NCBI RefSeq assembly: GCF_009811555.1
Contig: NZ_BLIN01000005.1
Location: 3,729,501 to 3,793,500, forward strand
DNA length: 64,000 nucleotides
Direction of reading: 5' to 3'
DNA from: Streptomyces caniferus
GTDB lineage: Bacteria; Actinomycetota; Actinomycetes; Streptomycetales; Streptomycetaceae
The notes under the pieces are model-generated. The model did no database searches. It saw nothing but the letters and a program-made list of their open reading frames with translations, and was not told the DNA's origin. The position numbers and the translations under genes are program-made. Shown here one piece after another: positions 32,229 to 41,308 of this stretch; within the stretch, counting starts at the first letter, position 1, and each line of letters opens with the position of its first letter.

Positions 32229-35200
32229 TCAGGTGATGCGGATCAGCTTCGCGCCGAAGGTCGGCTCGACGAGGTCCTTCTGCAGCGCCACCGGCACCTT
32301 CTGCGTGCTCTCGCCGTTGCCGACCGTCAGCACGCCGACCTTGGTACCGGCCTTGGCGGTGTGCGGGATGCCCTTGCCGCCGTCGCTCATGGAGAACGTC
32401 GCCTTCATCCCGGACCAGCCGACCGCCGACATGTCCTTGGTCGCCACGACCGGCGTCTCGCCACCGAGGCCGTCGTCGACATAACCGACGACCTGGCCCT
32501 TCTTCACCACGGTGTCGGAGACCAGCGCATCGCGGGCCGCCGTGATCACCTTCTCGGTGTTGTTCAGGACCACGGCGAGCTGCGCGTTGGGGTCCGGGCT
32601 GTTGGTGTGCTGGTCCATGGTCACACCGAGCAGCAGTTGGTCCTTGCCGCCGACGGTGCGGTAGCCGGACCACATGAACGTGCCGCCGGCCGGGGTGCTC
32701 GACCCCGTCTTGATGCCGCTGACCTTGCCCGGCATCGTCGTGAGCAGGCGGTTGTTGTTGTAGATCCGGTCCGGAAGACCGTCGATCTGGGCGTTCTCGG
32801 TGCGCACGACCTCACGGAACACATCGTTCTTGACGACCTGTTCGGCGAGCTTCAGCTGGTCGACAGCGGTGCTGACGGTCGACTTCTCCAGGCCACTGGG
32901 GTCCGTGTACGTCGTCTTCGTCATGCCGAGCTTCTTGGCGGCCGCGTTCATCTTCTTCACGAACGCCGCCTCGGAACCGGCGTCCCAACGGGCGAGCTGG
33001 CGTGCGACGTTGTTGCCCGACGGGATCATCAGCATCTGCATCATCTGGTACTGCGTGAACTGCTGATCCTTCTTGAGCGGAACGCGCGACTCGTCCCCCT
33101 TGTTCGAGTCCGCCTCGCCCTGGGCGTCGACCTTGATCGTCTCGCCCTTCTGGCCCTTCTTCAGCGGGTGGTCGCGCAACAGCACGTACGCCGTCATCAC
33201 CTTGGCGACACTCGCGGTCGGTACGGGCTTCTCCTGGCCGGACGTACCCAGGCTGCCGACCCCGACGACCATGGCCGCTGCCTGTCCCTGCTCGGGCCAG
33301 GGCATCGCGAGCTTGCCGCCCTTGAACGTGAACGCGGCCGACCCGCCGACCGCGAGCTTGGGGGCGGGCAGCGGGCGCACCGCCTGGGCGACCACGAAGA
33401 CGACCGCCAGCAGCGCCACCAGCGGGGTCCAGATCTTGAACCGGCGGACGACCGTGCGCAGCGGAGTCTCGGGCGGCGGCGGGGTGTTGGTGAGCTGCGC
33501 CAGGAGGTCGAGCGGCGGCAGGGGCTCCTGCTTGGTCCGCTCCGACTCGGGCAGCGCGCCGGGCGCCGCGGCGGCCGTGGCTCCCGTGGTGGCGGGCGGC
33601 ATGGCACCCGGCCGGCCCGCGGGCTTGGGCGCCGCGGTCGTTCCGGCGGGCTTGGCGGACTCGGCCGCGGGCAGCGCGCCGGACGTCTTGCCGTCCGGCT
33701 TCCCCTCCGGCTTCGCTTCCGGCTTGTCCACGGCCTTGTCGGCCGTCTTGCCCGCCGGCCGGCCCGCGGGCTTCTCCGTGGGCTTCTCGGACTTCTCCGC
33801 GGGCTCCGCGGCCTTGTCGGACGTCCGGGCGGGCGTCCTGGGCGCCGTCTTGCCCAGCGACTTGCCCGCCGTGCCGTCGTCCGACGACTTCAGCGCCACG
33901 AACTGACTGGTCCGCTCGGAGTCCCGCTCGGAAGGACCCGTCTTCTTGGGCTCGGGCTTGGCATCGGCCTTGGCGTCGGTCTTGGCGTCAGCCTTGGACC
34001 CCGTCTTGGCGTCGGCCTTGGGGTCGGCCTTGGGGTCGGCTGCGTCCTTGGCGTCGGCCTTGCCCTTACCCGCGGACTCGCTTGCGGGCTTGCTCTCCGT
34101 CTTACTCCCGCTCGCGGCCTCGTCCTTGGCCGAGTCCTTGCTGGGGGCCGAGTCCTTGCTCTGGGCCGAGTCCTTGCTCTTGGCGGGCGCGTTGATCTTG
34201 AACGCGGTGGTCGCCTGGTCGACGGCACCGGCCGCCGCACCCTTCCCCTTCAGCTTCGCGACAGCAAATACACGGGTCGCGTCATCCACCGCCGACTCAT
34301 CGACGTCGACGTCACCCTCGTCGTCGCTCTTGCCGTCGCCCTTGGCGTCGCTCTCGCCCACACCCTTGCCGCCGACCGCAGCGCCGGCCTTCTCGTCGGA
34401 CCTGCCCTTCTGCGGCCCGACGGTCTTGAAGACGGCGGTCGGCTGATCGACGACCTCGGGCGCAGTCTTGGCCGCCTCGTCCCGGTCATCGGCGCCGGCC
34501 TCGGCCTTGGGCGCGGACCCGGCCCCGCCCTCGTCACCCTTCGCCGCGGCCTTCTCGCCAGACTCTGCATCGGGCTTCGCACCGGACTCGACATCCGAGC
34601 CCTCGGCACCCGACGCCTTCGCGTCGGAGCGCGCCGCCCCCTTCGCCTCCGGCTTTGCGACGGCACCGTCAGCGCCCGCGCCCCCGTCCGCGTCCTCATC
34701 AAGATCGCCGGAAGCCGCGGAGGCCTCACCGTCGCCACCGCCGGCAGCTTCGGCGTTCTCGGCGCCCTCAGCACCCTCGACGCCCTCGTCCTCGCTCCCC
34801 GCGACCCAGGCGGCCACAGCGGCACGCAGGCGGGCGTCGCCCCCCTCACCGCCACCGGCGCCCTCAGCGGCCTCCTGAGGCGCCTCCGACGCCTCAGACG
34901 CATCGGCCCCCTCGGACCCCGCGGTCGCCTCGGAGGAGCCCACAGACTCCGACTCGGCCACGGACTCCGTCTCGGCCGCAGACCCCGACTTCACTCCAGC
35001 CCCCGACTTCGCCCCGGACTTCGACTTCGCCCCGGACTTCGACTTCGCCGCGGACTTCGACTTCGCCGCGGACTTCGGCGTCGCCGCAGCCTCCGACTTC
35101 TCCCCGGGCTTCGGCTTCTCCTCAGGTTTCGAGGACGTTCCGGCCCCCGATTCCTTCGCCGGCTCGGCCGGCTCCCCGCGGAAGGCGGACAGGCGCGGAT

Positions 35201-35285
35201 CGCGTTTGCTCCGCGCCGTCTCCCCCGACGACTGCTTCTTGTCCGACTTGTCGGGGGACTCGCCCGCCACCGATGTCTCCTTCAT
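32229..35285 (-). CDS. D-alanyl-D-alanine carboxypeptidase with a very long repetitive N-terminal region
   Basis: This is a class A low-molecular-weight penicillin-binding protein that trims peptidoglycan stem peptides. The catalytic domain is intact: SVAK (SxxK), SGNNV (SxN) and KTGSSTPAGG (KTG), followed by a C-terminal beta domain. One transmembrane helix (LVALLAVVFVVAQAVRPLP) puts it outside the cell. What is odd is the cytoplasmic N-terminus of about 620 residues, made almost only of Lys, Ala, Asp, Glu, Ser, Pro and Gly, with repeated KADAK, KSAAK, TAVFK/TAFK and GK-rich words. At 1018 residues it is over twice the family norm. The ATG at 35285 (MKETSVAGESPDK) is chosen because the earlier frame has no ribosome site. 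The tail may bind DNA, polyphosphate or division proteins; that is unknown. Confidence 0.9.
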   Translation of the reverse strand: MKETSVAGESPDKSDKKQSSGETARSKRDPRLSAFRGEPAEPAKESGAGTSSKPEEKPKPGEKSEAAATPKSAAKSKSAAKSKSGAKSKSGAKSGAGVKSGSAAETESVAESESVGSSEATAGSEGADASEASEAPQEAAEGAGGGEGGDARLRAAVAAWVAGSEDEGVEGAEGAENAEAAGGGDGEASAASGDLDEDADGGAGADGAVAKPEAKGAARSDAKASGAEGSDVESGAKPDAESGEKAAAKGDEGGAGSAPKAEAGADDRDEAAKTAPEVVDQPTAVFKTVGPQKGRSDEKAGAAVGGKGVGESDAKGDGKSDDEGDVDVDESAVDDATRVFAVAKLKGKGAAAGAVDQATTAFKINAPAKSKDSAQSKDSAPSKDSAKDEAASGSKTESKPASESAGKGKADAKDAADPKADPKADAKTGSKADAKTDAKADAKPEPKKTGPSERDSERTSQFVALKSSDDGTAGKSLGKTAPRTPARTSDKAAEPAEKSEKPTEKPAGRPAGKTADKAVDKPEAKPEGKPDGKTSGALPAAESAKPAGTTAAPKPAGRPGAMPPATTGATAAAAPGALPESERTKQEPLPPLDLLAQLTNTPPPPETPLRTVVRRFKIWTPLVALLAVVFVVAQAVRPLPAPKLAVGGSAAFTFKGGKLAMPWPEQGQAAAMVVGVGSLGTSGQEKPVPTASVAKVMTAYVLLRDHPLKKGQKGETIKVDAQGEADSNKGDESRVPLKKDQQFTQYQMMQMLMIPSGNNVARQLARWDAGSEAAFVKKMNAAAKKLGMTKTTYTDPSGLEKSTVSTAVDQLKLAEQVVKNDVFREVVRTENAQIDGLPDRIYNNNRLLTTMPGKVSGIKTGSSTPAGGTFMWSGYRTVGGKDQLLLGVTMDQHTNSPDPNAQLAVVLNNTEKVITAARDALVSDTVVKKGQVVGYVDDGLGGETPVVATKDMSAVGWSGMKATFSMSDGGKGIPHTAKAGTKVGVLTVGNGESTQKVPVALQKDLVEPTFGAKLIRIT

Positions 35286-35510
35286 ACGTCGCACTGCCTG
35301 CCTGGCCCAGTGTTTCCAAGTGTCCTGTGTCCGCGTGGCACCACCTCGCCGCCACGCGTACCGGAAGGCGCCGCACCCCACAGAAAGATGTCGCTGACGT
35401 GCAAGACGAGAACGACATACCTACCGGTTCCATACCGAACCCCCCACGCACCCTCGACAGATGAATGTGAGAGGGGTCACCCTGTCATTCATCCACGCGG
35501 GGAGGCATGG

Positions 35511-36272
35511 ATGGGCAGGAGCCGCAGAACAATTCCGGAGGAGCTTCTGCTGCTCGCTTTGGACCCGACGACGGGTACCACAGCGCAGCCGCAGTCGCTC
35601 GACCTCGGCCTGGCCGGGGCCCAGCTAGTAGAGCTGGCTCTGGCAGGACGGATAGCCCCAGACGGGGATCGTATCGCCGTGGTGATGGCACGGCCGACAG
35701 GAGATCCAACTCTGGACTCCGCGCTCGAACTGCTGCGCCGACGCGGCAGTCCGGTGCGCGCGGTCCACTGGATCGGCGGGCCCCGGCTGGGGCTGCGCCA
35801 GACCTACCTCACGCACCTGGAACGGTGCGGCATGGTGCATGCCGTGGCGGGACAGATGTGCGGGGTGCTGCCGACGACGCGCTACCAGGCGACGGAGACG
35901 GCCATCAGCCGGGAAATCAGGGCCCGGCTGGACAACGCGATCCGCACCGGCGTACCCCCGGACCCGCGGACCGCGGCGCTCGCCGCGCTGGCCCATGCGG
36001 TCGGTCTCGGCAAGCACCTGTATCCAGGGAACGAAGGGCGTTCATCGCGCTCCCGTCTCCGGGATCTGATCCGGCACGACCCGATGGGCGGGCTGGTCGC
36101 ACACGCCGTCATGGATGTGCAGAACGGCGCCGCGGCGCAGCCACGGCGGCCGCAGCCGGCCGGCGCGGCAGCCGTACGGCAACCGGCGGCCCGGGCCACG
36201 GCGGAACCGGCCGGCGCGCCGGGTCAGTCGCGGCACGGCCATGGCCGGATGGCCCGGGTAGGAGCCCGCTGA
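35511..36272 (+). CDS. GPP34 (GOLPH3/Vps74-like) family protein
   Basis: This is a protein of 253 residues of the GPP34 family, whose eukaryotic members bind phosphatidylinositol-4-phosphate. Actinomycete members are common and uncharacterised. The family pattern is IPEELLLLALDPTTG, then LGLAGAQLVELALAGRIA, DPTLDSALELLRRR, and later ALAALAHAVGLGKHLY. A Pro/Ala/Arg-rich tail of about 50 residues follows. GGGGAGG at 35499-35505 supports the ATG at 35511. It is transcribed away from the carboxypeptidase gene. Confidence 0.88.
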   Translation: MGRSRRTIPEELLLLALDPTTGTTAQPQSLDLGLAGAQLVELALAGRIAPDGDRIAVVMARPTGDPTLDSALELLRRRGSPVRAVHWIGGPRLGLRQTYLTHLERCGMVHAVAGQMCGVLPTTRYQATETAISREIRARLDNAIRTGVPPDPRTAALAALAHAVGLGKHLYPGNEGRSSRSRLRDLIRHDPMGGLVAHAVMDVQNGAAAQPRRPQPAGAAAVRQPAARATAEPAGAPGQSRHGHGRMARVGAR

Positions 36273-36557
36273 CGACGTAGCCGCCGAGCGGGGCCCGCGC
36301 GCCACCGCTGCACCACCGCACCACCGTCCCCACGTACCCGTTCGGGAGCCGCAGCAAGAAGCGCGGGGTGGCGGGCCGGCCGTTCAGGACGACGGCCGGC
36401 CCGCCACCCCGCGCGCGTGCGCGGGCGCATATGCGCGATTCCGGTCCCAAAATTCCACCGTGACCACCTTGTCCAGCCATTTGCCAGCGCGGCGCGGACC
36501 GTTGGTGGCAGTCTGCTGAGCAGAAAACAGCAGTACGGAGCCGGAGGTGCACTTAGC

Positions 36558-37421
36558 GTGGCGTCCAACGTCAACCCCACCGTCAGGCGACGCCGATTGG
36601 GCCAGGAGCTGCGCAGGCTTCGAGAGGCCAAGGGCATGACGGCAGAAGAGGTGGCGGACCGGCTGCTCGTCTCGCAGTCGAAGATCAGCAGCCTCGAGAA
36701 CGGCCGTCGCAGCATCAGCCAGCGCGATGTCCGCGATCTGTGCGGGGTCTACGAGGTTGCCGATCAGCACATGGTCGAATCCCTCATGCAAATGGCCAAG
36801 GAGTCCCGTCAGCAGGGCTGGTGGCACGCATTCGGGAGCCTTTCGCCGAGCTACAGCGTCTACATCGGGCTGGAAGCCGATGCGCTCTCCGTGCGGAATT
36901 ACGAGTCGCTTCTGGTGCCGGGCCTCCTGCAGACGCCCGAGTACGCGGAGGCCGTGATCCGCGGGATGTGGCCCGAGGCCACTCCGGAGGACGTCGAGAG
37001 CCGGGTCGGCGTGCGCCTCAAGCGGCAGCAGCGACTGCGCGCGTCCGAGTCCCCGCTCCGCTTCTGGGCCGTGATCGACGAGTCGGCTACCCGCCGGATC
37101 GTCGGGAACCGGCAGACGATGCGCGAACAGCTCGAGCACCTCGTCGAGTTGAGCCAGCTCCCCCACGTCACCCTCCAGGTGGTCCCGTACGCGGTGGGAT
37201 CGCACCCCGGAATGACCGGGACGTTCTCCATCCTGGAGTTCGACGACCCCTCGGACTCGACCACGGTCTATTTGGAAGGCGTCACCAGCGACCTCTACTT
37301 GGAGAAACACGGAGACGTCCACAAGTACGGGATCATGTACGAGCACCTGCGAGCCCAGGCGCTGAATGCGGACGAGACCAGAAAATTCATCTCGGATGTG
37401 GCCAAAGAGTACGCCACCTGA
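36558..37421 (+). CDS. XRE-family regulator with DUF5753 domain
   Basis: This is a Streptomyces-type regulator of 287 residues (WhiJ/AbaA-like class). It has an N-terminal HTH_31 at about 10-65 (LGQELRRLREAKGMTAEEVADRLLVSQSKISSLENGRRSIS) followed by DUF5753 (NYESLLVPGLLQTPEYAEAVIRG, LRFWAVIDESATRRIVG, TLQVVPYAVGSHPGMTGTFSILEF). The GTG at 36558 is chosen because GGAGG lies ten bases before it and the protein then begins VASNVNPTVRRRRLG. It is followed by a DUF397 gene, its usual small partner, and together they resemble a developmental switch or an antitoxin-toxin-like pair. Confidence 0.95.
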   Translation: MASNVNPTVRRRRLGQELRRLREAKGMTAEEVADRLLVSQSKISSLENGRRSISQRDVRDLCGVYEVADQHMVESLMQMAKESRQQGWWHAFGSLSPSYSVYIGLEADALSVRNYESLLVPGLLQTPEYAEAVIRGMWPEATPEDVESRVGVRLKRQQRLRASESPLRFWAVIDESATRRIVGNRQTMREQLEHLVELSQLPHVTLQVVPYAVGSHPGMTGTFSILEFDDPSDSTTVYLEGVTSDLYLEKHGDVHKYGIMYEHLRAQALNADETRKFISDVAKEYAT

Positions 37422-37589
37422 TACGGCGGGGGCGGAAAGTACACCACCGCGCACCACAGTGGAAGAGCCCTCCGGCATATGTCATCCGGTCGAGTGATCG
37501 GCTCCCCCCGTTAGCGATGTTGGAGCGTAGCGTCGTCAGCACTCCGAGAAGTCACCGCTTCTCGCCCACCCGAACGCACGGGAGTGCAC

Positions 37590-37799
37590 ATGACGAGGAA
37601 CCTCAACACTGCTCTGACGTGGCGGAAGTCGACTTACTCGGGCAAGGACGGAAACTGCGTCGAGGTGGCCCCTCTGGAACATTCGGCGGTGGCCGTCCGC
37701 GACAGCAAGGCGCCTCGTGGGCCGGTTCTCGCCTTTTCGCAGCAGGCCTGGACGGCTTTGCTTTCGGATATCGATCGCGGCCACCTGGACAGCGCCTGA
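37590..37799 (+). CDS. DUF397 protein
   Basis: This is a small protein of 69 residues with the DUF397 signature: WRKSTYSGKDGNCVEVA, VAVRDSKAPRGPVLAFS and WTALLSDI. These proteins accompany XRE/DUF5753 regulators in Streptomyces and are thought to modulate them. The ATG at 37590 follows GGGAG. It lies about 170 bases after the regulator on the same strand, and the gap probably holds a separate promoter. Confidence 0.95.
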   Translation: MTRNLNTALTWRKSTYSGKDGNCVEVAPLEHSAVAVRDSKAPRGPVLAFSQQAWTALLSDIDRGHLDSA

Positions 37800-37935
37800 C
37801 GCCACCGCTGCCCTGCCTTACGACACGAGCCCTCTCGACTGGTCCGCCGTCCTGGCCGAGGGGGCTCTGCCTCGCCCGCTGTGCAGCCTCTGACCGCCGA
37901 GCGCCCCTCCGCTCGCTCCCCGTAAAGAGCCCCGC

Positions 37936-38775
37936 TCAGCGGAGCTCATCGACATAGCGGTCGGTCCCCGGCAGAGTGGGAATGAAGGGCGCGACCAATT
38001 CGACAGAACCGAGACCACGATCCGCCACGAGGGAATCAAGTCCGGTGAATTGCCCGGTCCAGCAGGATCGTGGGTCCTGCTCCAGGAACCAGAGAAGTGT
38101 CAGGCGATTCTCCACGCCCTCCACCTGCTTGACGTATGACATCCGGTCTTCGGGTAGCGGATGGGGGCAAAAGGCCATCACCATGGCCACAGGTGACCCC
38201 GGCAGACTTTCCTCGAGGTGCTCCGCACACAGCCAATCGAGCAGTTCGGCACGCTGGCCGGCATCGGCGGCGTCGATCACCTCCATGACCAATCCGCCGT
38301 AGGGGTAATCCAAGGCATGGAAATCGCGGGGGCCGTCGGCGCCGTCCCGGTACACCGTGGCCACATGCTCATGGAAAGCCGTGAAGATGTGGGTGCGCTC
38401 GCGATAGACACGGCCGTCCCCATTGAGCCGCTGGTTGATTCCCACGCTCCACTTGATGTGCTCGGGATAGCGCCCCTGCGTCACCCAGTACGTCGAGAGG
38501 TAACACCCACTGGTCACGGGCCGCGCGATCGCGGACTCCGCCGGGTACCTGAGGAGCTGGAGGTCGCGCGTAGCCACCCACCGACGGCCCGCATACATCC
38601 ACGGCATGGCCATGGCTCCGGCAATGAAGTGGTCGTCCTCGTACCACCTGTTGTAGGCACGCTCATGGCCGGCATGCGGCTCCACCATCGTGATCAGCGC
38701 GTGGCCCGGACGGACGCCGTACGGACCCACGCCGGCCAGCTGGGCATACGTTTCCACGTGCGTCACTTCGCTCAT
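37936..38775 (-). CDS. Uncharacterised protein with EthD-like alpha/beta-barrel features
   Basis: I do not recognise a named family for this 279-residue soluble protein. The N-terminal part has HALITMVEPHAGHERAYNRWYEDDHFIAGAMAMPWMYAGRRWVA, whose RWYEDDHF recalls the short motif of EthD-like dimeric barrel proteins. The second half repeats a similar layout (MVMAFCPHPLPED), so it may be a fused double barrel. No membrane helix is seen. GGGAG precedes the ATG. It lies downstream of the STAND ATPase gene on the same strand, but an 85-base gap with a long-spaced inverted repeat suggests its own control. Confidence 0.7.
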   Translation of the reverse strand: MSEVTHVETYAQLAGVGPYGVRPGHALITMVEPHAGHERAYNRWYEDDHFIAGAMAMPWMYAGRRWVATRDLQLLRYPAESAIARPVTSGCYLSTYWVTQGRYPEHIKWSVGINQRLNGDGRVYRERTHIFTAFHEHVATVYRDGADGPRDFHALDYPYGGLVMEVIDAADAGQRAELLDWLCAEHLEESLPGSPVAMVMAFCPHPLPEDRMSYVKQVEGVENRLTLLWFLEQDPRSCWTGQFTGLDSLVADRGLGSVELVAPFIPTLPGTDRYVDELR

Positions 38776-38798
38776 CGCGGCACTCCCACGGCAGGCAG

Positions 38799-38837
38799 AT
38801 CTGACAGAGCACCATAGATTCTGATGCCCTGTCAGAT
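38799..38837. promoter_or_regulatory. Inverted repeat ATCTGACAG-N21-CTGTCAGAT
   Basis: Nine-base perfect arms (38799-38807 and 38829-38837) flank 21 bases that contain a TATGGT -10-like hexamer on the minus strand. It lies just upstream of the gene starting at 38775. It looks like an operator pair around a promoter; the arms echo the TCTGACG words of the TetR-type sites near 61.7 kb. Confidence 0.5.
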
Positions 38838-38859
38838 TCATGGCTAGGGGTGCGCCCGG

Positions 38860-41214
38860 CTACTGCGCGGCGGCCTCCGCCGCCCGCAGCGCGGTGAGGC
38901 AGTCAATCGTCTCTTGGTGATCTTCTCCGTACACGCGTCGGCAGGCCGCGAGCGTCTCCCTCCCCTTTTGGACCGCCTCTTCCATGCGCCCGGCAACAAA
39001 CGCGATACGAACGAGCTCGATGCGGATGAGCAGCGTGAGGTGATGCTCGTCCCCGAGCATCGACTGTCGAACGCCGAGGACCTCCTCCGCCAGCTGCTGG
39101 GCTTCCTCCCACTGGCCAAGGCCCCGCAGGACCATGGCGAGCCGATTCGCACTGGCCATCGCGAGCCAGTGCTGCTCACCGTGCACCCTTCTGCAGCCCT
39201 CCAGGGCACGGCGGGCCGGGCCCTCGGCATCCGCCGGCCTGCCCACCTCGTCGAGCACAAATGCCCTGGTGAGGGTGCTGCTGATGGTGATGGGGTGCTC
39301 GGCTCCCAGCACCCTTTCGCTGACCTCACAAATCTCTTCGGAGATCCGGACGTTCTCCTCCTGGTCCCCTATGCGACACAGCACCTCCGCCAGAAGGCCC
39401 CGGCTGTGCAACGTGTCAGGGTGCCCCTCGCCCAGGACCCGCTCGCGCCCTTCCGCGGCCCGGCGGATCGTGCGCTCGGCAGCGGGCCAGTCCCCCAGCA
39501 AATAGAGGCCGAAGAACAGCTCATGAGCGCTGCGCAGCGTGTCCGGGGAATCGGCACCCAAAATGCGCTCGCGTCGGGTCAGCACCTCGCGGTGCAAGGA
39601 AATCGCAGCATCGTGGTCGTCGGCCCAGAAAAGGGTCCTGGCGAGCTGATGCTGATCCTCGAGGAAGACCGGGTCGTCCGCCGGAACATTCCGCCGGGCC
39701 ACGTCGACCACGAGTTGCGCCAGCGGATGTACGGTGAGTTCCTCACCTCGCTCCATCAGGTCGTTGCGGAGCCGGCGGGCCGACGTCAAGGCGGTGGCAA
39801 CGACGTCTTCGCCGCCTTCTGCTTCCGCGTTCCGGAGTAGTTGGACAGCGTGCGGGACCATCATGTTTCGCATGCGATCTCCAGCAGGTGTGGGGACTTC
39901 CTCCGGAAGAGCCCGGAGAAAGAGAGCGCAAGCCGCCGCCAGCAGGGGTGCCCGCAAGCGTGCGGGGATGCCCCCGAAGACCGTGTCGAGCACCAGCGCG
40001 TGGAGCTGCACGATGCGAGTGGGTCGTTCACCACCCCGGCCGGGGAAGTCCTCGACCAGGACCAAGGCCTGGCCGACGAGCCCTCGCAGACATGCCTCGA
40101 CCCGGCTGCTGGAAAGCGGCGTTTCGAGCCTTCCCAGTCCGGCGGCTTCCAGGCCTCCGGGACGGATGAGGCTGATGGGCAGCGGATCGGGGGCGAAGCA
40201 GCTGAACAACCGCATCAGCGTGCCTGCCTCGGGCAGCCCTCGCTCGGCCAGCGCGTCAAGGGAGAGCTGCCAGGTGCTGCCGAGAGTGCGCCGCAGATCG
40301 GAGTCCCAGGGGACGCTCCCGTTGTCGATCTGCACGCTCGGTTCATGGGCCAGCCGACGGCGGAAGTCGGCCATGGTCACCGCCTCCAGCAGCTGATCGG
40401 AGAGCTGCGAGCCGACGAGCATGAGCGCCAGCGGAAGACGCCCCACCGCTTGCGCCAGCTCCAGTGCTTCCTCGTCGCTGCCGGTGGAGGGCGCAAGATC
40501 ACTCAGCACCAGGGCCGCGTCCTGCGGCGGCAGAAGGCCGATGTGGTGGAGCTCGGCGTCCGACCAGACCGGCGATTGCCCCTGCCGCGTGGTCACCAGG
40601 ACGGTCCCGTACCGGCTGGGCCTGATCCAGCCGCCGTCGAGGACACCGGGGTCATCAGCGTTGTCCATCACGAGTACCCATGGCGTGCCCGGCCGGTCCA
40701 GATAGCCCCAGACCAGGTCCGCGGCAGGCCGGTGCCCTCGATGGACCGCTTCGAGTTCCGCGACGGTGGCACCCCGCTCGGCGGCAACCGACAACATGCC
40801 CGCACGCAGCGCGGAACGGCTGGCGGTGTTCACCCAGAAGCCCTCAACGGCATGGCCGTCGACCGTCTCGTCGAAGACGAATCGCGCCAGGGTGGTTTTG
40901 CCGCATCCACCCAGACCGTGCAGCACATGGATCCGCGCGCCGCCCAGAGTCGTGACGGCGGAGAGAAGTTTCGCCTTCGCCTCGTCCCGGTTACGTACGA
41001 CGACCGGCTTCGGCGCCGCCAAGGGGACCCGAATCGAGTCCGGCCCCATACCTCCGGGGGGTTGCTGAGGGAAGTTCGGCCCCGTCGCCTCACCGCTGTA
41101 GTGGTGGTGATGCTCGGTGATGTGCTGATCCCCGTCTGCTTGGAATACCCTCCCGTGCCCTTCGGCCACGACTCCGGGACCCCCGGAATTCCCCCGAGGC
41201 TGCTGCTCCGACAT
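38860..41214 (-). CDS. STAND ATPase: N-terminal amyloid-like motif, NB-ARC, TPR repeats
   Basis: This is an NLR-like signalling ATPase of 784 residues. Residues 1-60 are disordered and carry GHGRVFQADGDQHI (19-32), followed by TEHHHHY. The NB-ARC core starts near 68: Walker A LHGLGGCGKTTLARF (98-112), Walker B-like WVLVMDNADD, then GTVLVTTRQ and GRLPLALMLVG. About 450 residues of helical repeats follow, with tetratricopeptide units of the LHREVLTRRERILGADSPDTL type, about 42 residues each, as the ligand sensor. The ATG at 41214 has GAGGAG nine bases before it; longer starts lack a site. The gene lies 94 bases after the small protein that shares the N-terminal motif. Binding of a trigger would oligomerise it and expose the motif to recruit that partner. 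The family is clear; the pathway is inferred. Confidence 0.88.
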   Translation of the reverse strand: MSEQQPRGNSGGPGVVAEGHGRVFQADGDQHITEHHHHYSGEATGPNFPQQPPGGMGPDSIRVPLAAPKPVVVRNRDEAKAKLLSAVTTLGGARIHVLHGLGGCGKTTLARFVFDETVDGHAVEGFWVNTASRSALRAGMLSVAAERGATVAELEAVHRGHRPAADLVWGYLDRPGTPWVLVMDNADDPGVLDGGWIRPSRYGTVLVTTRQGQSPVWSDAELHHIGLLPPQDAALVLSDLAPSTGSDEEALELAQAVGRLPLALMLVGSQLSDQLLEAVTMADFRRRLAHEPSVQIDNGSVPWDSDLRRTLGSTWQLSLDALAERGLPEAGTLMRLFSCFAPDPLPISLIRPGGLEAAGLGRLETPLSSSRVEACLRGLVGQALVLVEDFPGRGGERPTRIVQLHALVLDTVFGGIPARLRAPLLAAACALFLRALPEEVPTPAGDRMRNMMVPHAVQLLRNAEAEGGEDVVATALTSARRLRNDLMERGEELTVHPLAQLVVDVARRNVPADDPVFLEDQHQLARTLFWADDHDAAISLHREVLTRRERILGADSPDTLRSAHELFFGLYLLGDWPAAERTIRRAAEGRERVLGEGHPDTLHSRGLLAEVLCRIGDQEENVRISEEICEVSERVLGAEHPITISSTLTRAFVLDEVGRPADAEGPARRALEGCRRVHGEQHWLAMASANRLAMVLRGLGQWEEAQQLAEEVLGVRQSMLGDEHHLTLLIRIELVRIAFVAGRMEEAVQKGRETLAACRRVYGEDHQETIDCLTALRAAEAAAQ

Positions 41215-41308
41215 TCTCCTGAACTCCTCTGCCGGCCCCGCTGGTTGACTGCTTCGCTCCATGAACGCGCCATTCGGGGCGTAAGAACTCCCTTCGGGCG
41301 AGTCTCGC

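Noticed and set aside
29991..36272. A plus-strand open frame of 2093 codons
   Set aside because: Most of it is the antisense of the membrane transferase and of the Lys/Ala/Asp-rich carboxypeptidase arm, which by codon bias leaves the opposite frame open. Only its last 253 codons (GPP34) are a real gene.
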